NCBI RefSeq assembly: GCF_028595325.1
Contig: NZ_JAQQXR010000004.1
Coordinates: 248,001 to 312,000, forward strand
Length of the DNA: 64,000 bases
Direction of reading: 5' to 3'
Source of the DNA: Janthinobacterium fluminis
GTDB lineage: Bacteria > Pseudomonadota > Gammaproteobacteria > Burkholderiales > Burkholderiaceae_D
The notes under the pieces were generated by a model. That model worked only from the letters and a program-made list of their open reading frames with translations. It ran no database searches and was not told where the DNA came from. Both the position numbers and the translations under genes were made by a program. Shown here one piece after another: positions 60,616-64,000 of this stretch (within the stretch, counting starts at the first letter, position 1; each line of letters starts with the position of its first letter).

Positions 60616-63600
60616 GGCCGGCGCCGGAACCGGAACCGCTGCCGCCGGCGCGGCGTGGCGCCTTCCGGGACGCGCCATCGCCATTGCCGCCGCTGCCGGC
60701 GCAGGCGCCGGCAGCGCTTGCGCCGCGCCCATCAGCCGGGCGGCGAACACCGCGCCCTGTTCCATGCGCAGGTAGGCGGCAAAGCTGTTCAGCGTCGGAT
60801 GCTCGAAGAAGATCGTCGGCGTCAACGCGAGCTGGTAGTCCTGGTTCAGCCGGTTGCCGAATTCCGTCAGCGTGACGGAATCGAAGCCAAATTCGCTCAG
60901 TTCGGCGTCGCCGTCGATGTCTTCCGCCTTGACCTTTAGCAGCGCCGACACGGCGTCCTTCAGCACCCGGCTGATTCTTTCCTGCAACTGGTTGGCGTCG
61001 ACATCGGCCTGCGCGGTGGCGCCTGCCGCCGCGACGCCGTCCGCGTCGGCAAGGAATGCCGGTTTCGGCTGGGCCAGCAGACGCTGCCGGAGCTTGCCGG
61101 GCGCCCCCTGCAGCACCATCGCCTGCCCGACGCCGGCTCCCAGCACGCCGTACAGCGCCTCGATGCCGGCCTCGCTGGCCAGCGCCGTCAAGCCGGTCAG
61201 CTGGGCGATCCGCGCTTCGCTGGCGGCGTCCATCCGCATGCCGCCCTCCTTCCACAGCGGCCAGTTCAGCGACACCGTCCGGCCATGCCGCAACCCCTGC
61301 GCCGCCAAACCGTTGCGGTAATGCGCGTAACTATCCAGGAAACCGTTCGCCGCCGCGTAGTCGGCCTGCCCGGCATTGCCCAATGCCGCACTGGTCGACG
61401 AGAAGCAGATCAGCCAGTCGAGCTCGACGTCGCGGCTCGCCTCGTCCAGATGCAGCAGGCCCGCCACCTTCGGCGCCAGCACCGCGTCGACCTCTTCCGG
61501 CGTCTTCTTCAACAGCAGGCTGTCGCGCAACACCCCGGCCGCGTGCACGATACCGTGCAAGCCCTGATACTCTTCCCGCACCTGCAAGACCAGCTGGCGC
61601 ACGGCTTTCCCGTCGGCCACGTCGAGCGCCCGGTAGGCCACCGTCGCCCCCAGCGCTTCCAGCGCCCGCACATGCTGGCGGCCGGCGTCATCGAGTTCCC
61701 GGCGCCCCGTCAGCACCAGCGTGACACCGCGCGCCCGGCGCGCGATTTCCCTGGCGAACAACTGTCCCAGGCCGCCCAGTCCCCCGGTGAGCAGATACAC
61801 GCCGTCGGCCTTCCACGGTGGCGGCGCCGCCGCTTCGGCCGTCATTTCCTCCCAGTCGGCCACCTCGCGCTGGCCGTCCACATGGCGGATGAGCACATCC
61901 TGCGGACAGGCCGCATTCGCGGCCAGCATGGCCGCCAGAGCGTCCGCGTCCACTCCCGAGCCGACGGCGATCAACTGACCGACCAGCTTCGGCTGCTCCT
62001 GCCGCGCCGTCCTCAGCAAGCCGGCCAGTCCGGCCAGCGCCTGGCGCGGCCCTTCGGCCGGCACCACCACCTGCAGCAGCACCGGCCCGGCCGGCTTGCC
62101 TTGCAGGATGGCCTGCACCGCCGCGCACAGCCGCTGCACCGCAGTGCCGTAGTCGGCCGCCAGATCGTTCCCGGCCGCCAGCTCGACGCAGGACGCGCCG
62201 TCCATCCTTTCCTGCAAGGCCGGCGCGGCAACGCCCACCCCGCACAGCACAGCATGGCGCTCCTGGTACTGCGGCGCGGCGCCCTGCGCCGCCTGCCGCC
62301 GCCATTCCGGGCGCAGCAGCAACACGCTGCCGGCGCCCAACTGGCCTTCCACCACCCGCGCGGCGAAACCCAGCAACCGCACCGCGACCACGCCCTCGTC
62401 GTCGCACAGCGTGACGTCGTATTTGCGGACCTGGGCCGTGCTGTCGCCGCTCGCCTTCACCAGCGCCCACATCCGCGGACTGCAACGCCCGACAATCTCG
62501 ACGCTTTCGACGCCGAACGGCAGAACCAATTCCGCTTTTTGCTGCGGATCGGCCAGGCCGACCACCGCCTGCAGCGCCGCGTCAAGCAAACCGGGGTGCA
62601 GCACGAAACCGCTGGCGGTCGATGCAGCGCCCTCAGGCAGCTCCAGGCGCGCCAGTACCTGGCCCTGTCCGACGTGAATACGCGCGATCGCCTGGAATGC
62701 CTGACCATAGGCAAGCCCGATAGTGGCAAAGCCGGCATAACAGGCATCCCCTGCCAGCAGCGCCTGATTGCATTGCTCCTGAAGCGCGCCCAGGTCGAGC
62801 CGTTCCGGCGCGCTCCCGACAGCCTCGGCCAGGCCCTGGCTGTGCACATCGCCCTCGCCGCTGTAGACCTCATAGCCGATCCGGCCGTCCGCTTCCGCAT
62901 ACAGCCCGATGTGCACGTCGACCGGCGCGTCGTCGACGATCACCGGCCGGGACCAGACCACATTCCTCAGCCGCACGCCGCTTGCCGCAGTCTCGAACGC
63001 TTCCGCCTGCACCAGCGCTTCGCGCGCCATCTCCAGATAGGCCACGCCCGGCAGCACCCGCTTCCCTTGCACGACATGTTCGGCCAGGAAAAACTCATTG
63101 CCGCTCAGACGGCTGCTAAACCGCTGCTCTCCCATGCGCGAGGTGTTGCGGTGCACCAGCGGGTGCAGCAGCGCCGATGGCGCCGGCTGAGCAGCGGCCT
63201 GCGCGTCGGCCTGTCCCTCAGGCAGCGGCACCCAATGGCGCTCGCGGGCGAACGGATAGGTCGGCAGGCTGACACGCCGCCGTTTCTGCGCACCGGGCAA
63301 TTTATTCCAGTCGAACGCCAGCCCCTTGACCCACAAGTCGAGCAGCTTGTGCAGCTTGCCCTTGGCGATCCACGCATCGACCGCTCCCGCCAGATCCTCG
63401 TCGGCGGTGAAGGCGGCCAGCGCTTCCTTGTTGCGTTTGACCTGGCCGCTGTACAAATCTTCGATTCCCTCGTCGCCGGCCAGATAGGCCCTCAGCTTTT
63501 CCCTGAGTCCGGCCATCGAGCACACCTGCAGCGCCAGCCGCTCGTCCATCGCCTCGCGCCCCACCTGCAGCGTGTAGGCGAGGTCCGCCAGCAGCGCATC

Positions 63601-64000
63601 GCCGCAGTCCTCGTCCGCGACGGCAGCGAGCAGCTGCCGCACGCGTTCCTGCAAGCGCTCGGCATTCCGGGCCGACAGCACCACCAGCGCCGGCTGGGCG
63701 CCGCCTGGCTGCACTGCCTCCGCAGGCTGGGGCGCCAGATACTCCTCGATCACCACGTGGGCGTTCGCGCCACCGGCGCCGAACGCCGACACGCCGGCGC
63801 GGCGCGGGAACTCGACGCTGCGGCCGTCGACCTCGACCACCGGCCGCCGCCACACCGCCAACTGGCGCTGCACGACGAACGGCGTGGCCGCGAAATCGAT
63901 GTGAGGATTCAGGGTTTCCGCGTGCAGGCTGGGCACCAGTTCGCCATGCTTCAGTTGCAGCAGCACCTTGGTGATGCCGGCAATGCCCGCCGCCGCTTCG
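58648..64000 (-). CDS. Trans-AT polyketide synthase subunit (C-terminal 1,783 residues; start lies beyond the window)
   Basis: The reading frame is open to the right edge, where it is inside a KS (EAAAGIAGITKVLLQLKHG). Order from there: KS C-terminal part and linker (64000-63180); DH (His codon 63076-63078 in HVVQGKRVLP, Asp codon 62581-62583); KR (about 61815-61240); ACP with FGFDSVTL (Ser codon 60877-60879); complete KS (about 60615-59298) with ETACSSSLVAL (Cys codon 60100-60102), EAHGTGTPLGDP and KSNIGH; linker ending YPFARERYW; short helical C-terminus with FDEAYYMALLDRVMEGSVSV. No AT domain is present. The terminal KS lacks processing domains on the same chain and must work with the DH-KR-ACP that begins the next protein. 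A 70-bp gap separates the two genes. Confidence 0.95.
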   Translation of the reverse strand, partial: EAAAGIAGITKVLLQLKHGELVPSLHAETLNPHIDFAATPFVVQRQLAVWRRPVVEVDGRSVEFPRRAGVSAFGAGGANAHVVIEEYLAPQPAEAVQPGGAQPALVVLSARNAERLQERVRQLLAAVADEDCGDALLADLAYTLQVGREAMDERLALQVCSMAGLREKLRAYLAGDEGIEDLYSGQVKRNKEALAAFTADEDLAGAVDAWIAKGKLHKLLDLWVKGLAFDWNKLPGAQKRRRVSLPTYPFARERHWVPLPEGQADAQAAAQPAPSALLHPLVHRNTSRMGEQRFSSRLSGNEFFLAEHVVQGKRVLPGVAYLEMAREALVQAEAFETAASGVRLRNVVWSRPVIVDDAPVDVHIGLYAEADGRIGYEVYSGEGDVHSQGLAEAVGSAPERLDLGALQEQCNQALLAGDACYAGFATIGLAYGQAFQAIARIHVGQGQVLARLELPEGAASTASGFVLHPGLLDAALQAVVGLADPQQKAELVLPFGVESVEIVGRCSPRMWALVKASGDSTAQVRKYDVTLCDDEGVVAVRLLGFAARVVEGQLGAGSVLLLRPEWRRQAAQGAAPQYQERHAVLCGVGVAAPALQERMDGASCVELAAGNDLAADYGTAVQRLCAAVQAILQGKPAGPVLLQVVVPAEGPRQALAGLAGLLRTARQEQPKLVGQLIAVGSGVDADALAAMLAANAACPQDVLIRHVDGQREVADWEEMTAEAAAPPPWKADGVYLLTGGLGGLGQLFAREIARRARGVTLVLTGRRELDDAGRQHVRALEALGATVAYRALDVADGKAVRQLVLQVREEYQGLHGIVHAAGVLRDSLLLKKTPEEVDAVLAPKVAGLLHLDEASRDVELDWLICFSSTSAALGNAGQADYAAANGFLDSYAHYRNGLAAQGLRHGRTVSLNWPLWKEGGMRMDAASEARIAQLTGLTALASEAGIEALYGVLGAGVGQAMVLQGAPGKLRQRLLAQPKPAFLADADGVAAAGATAQADVDANQLQERISRVLKDAVSALLKVKAEDIDGDAELSEFGFDSVTLTEFGNRLNQDYQLALTPTIFFEHPTLNSFAAYLRMEQGAVFAARLMGAAQALPAPAPAAAAMAMARPGRRHAAPAAAVPVPAPAREAIAIIGMSGCFPMAHDLGEFWDNLLAKKDCISEIPASRWDWRKIYGDPATEENTSNVKWGGFIDGVDEFDPLFFGISPKEAEVIDPQQRLLMTHVWKAIEDAGYAAGSLSGSRTALYVGTGATGYGSLLARAKLPIEGYSATGVVPSVGPNRMSYLLNLHGPSEPVETACSSSLVALRKGVMAIENGGCELAIVGGINTLVTPEAHISFSKAGMLCEDGRCKTFSAQANGYVRGEGVGMLVLKRLSAAERDGDHIYGLIRGTAENHGGRATSLTAPNPKAQADLLKEAYQAAGVDPRSVGYIEAHGTGTPLGDPIEVNGLKMAFKALYQDAGAAAPDAPHCALGSVKSNIGHLELAAGVAGVIKVLLQLRHKTLVGSLHCDEVNPYIDLRDSPFYLVRQSGEWPALRDGRGRELPRRAGVSSFGFGGVNAHVVIEEYVGVADTRPPTPDGAALVLLSAKNAERLQEQAQQLLAAIEANGWGDDRLAELAYTLQVGREAMEERLALVVDSMAQLKERLAAFVAGQSGIADLFRGQVKRNKEALAVFSADEELQEAIAKWVARKKFGKVLDLWVKGLVFDWKALYGEYRPKRMGLPSYPFARERYWVPETDGHLPAVRKAQASFDEAYYMALLDRVMEGSVSVESAVQDIDAQSD
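60750..64000 (-). other. PKS part: KS (partial), DH, KR, ACP
   Basis: The visible KS tail, an intact DH, KR with GGLGGLG and FSSTSAALGNAGQADYAAAN, and one ACP predict an enoyl product. The KR/DH-end block is the second copy of the near-identical repeat. Confidence 0.8.
61111..62470 (-). repeat. Near-identical DH-end/KR block, copy in the upstream PKS subunit
   Basis: Second copy of the block at 56406-57762, one codon longer (PPPWK against PPWK). It marks a recent duplication or gene conversion between adjacent modules. Confidence 0.85.

Noticed and set aside
42189..60939. Very long open frames on the plus strand opposite the PKS genes (for example 54294-58556 and 50478-54281)
   Set aside because: They mirror the GC-rich codon pattern of the PKS genes, consist of low-complexity Arg/Gln/His-rich peptide, and match no family.
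42195..64000. Integrated acyltransferase domains in the PKS proteins
   Set aside because: No GHSxG acyltransferase region lies between KS and DH/KR; only post-KS linkers ending YPFARERYW, so the system is trans-AT.
1..64000. CRISPR arrays, tRNA and rRNA genes, phage genes
   Set aside because: No regularly spaced direct repeats, cloverleaf-type sequences, rRNA motifs or phage structural genes were noticed by reading; a covariance search would be decisive.

Overview
The window is high-GC DNA with dense, often overlapping genes. Its gene content (YfiRNB, OmpW, a beta-type porin, DUF3325/PepSY iron genes, GGGG..CCCC REP-like hairpins) suggests a betaproteobacterium of the Burkholderiales, most plausibly an Oxalobacteraceae relative of Massilia, Duganella or Janthinobacterium. 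That assignment is inference; no rRNA or tRNA gene was seen.

Layout. Bases 1-5.1 kb hold the start of a cheW gene, then a same-strand run: an ECF-like sigma factor, a tiny membrane protein, two signal peptidases, a PPC/DUF296 protein, a Sir2 deacylase and S-formylglutathione hydrolase. Bases 5.1-15 kb hold a phosphoribosyltransferase-hydrolase fusion, a GntR-like LacI regulator, a yfiR-yfiN-yfiB cyclic-di-GMP operon, gluconokinase, an MFS sugar-acid transporter, a porin and an aldehyde dehydrogenase. Bases 15-21 kb hold a desaturase-like gene, a gamma carbonic anhydrase, ompW with a consensus FNR/ANR box, a dnaK without partner genes, fur with its own Fur box, and a MerR gene.

At 20,843-22,023 lies a transposase-less mobile element. 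It has about 175-bp inverted ends, a 6-bp target duplication, and one VOC-family cargo gene behind a LexA-like box. It is inserted exactly where the stop codons of two convergent genes meet, so both genes stay intact. Next comes a complete ribose operon, rbsBACKDR (22-28 kb), behind a perfect 30-bp palindromic operator. It is followed by a LysE/Lrp pair, a DUF1428 gene, a penicillin-acylase-family hydrolase and a TonB-receptor/DUF3325/PepSY iron-uptake operon (32.5-36.8 kb).

From about 37.7 kb to the right edge is a trans-acyltransferase polyketide synthase locus. On the left are a type II thioesterase, a small unknown protein, a tandem RmlC-like cupin protein, an unknown protein and a TPR protein. 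On the minus strand are two giant PKS genes, the upstream one cut by the window edge. No integrated AT domain is visible. The visible assembly line ends in two DH-KR modules (one split between the two proteins), a DH-KR-methyltransferase module, a KR-only module, and an unusual terminal unit: a ketosynthase that has lost the HGTGT histidine, a degenerate methyltransferase-like region, a carrier protein with PSM instead of DSL, and a thioesterase whose nucleophile elbow carries cysteine. The trans-AT, ER, starter modules and regulators presumably lie beyond base 64,000.
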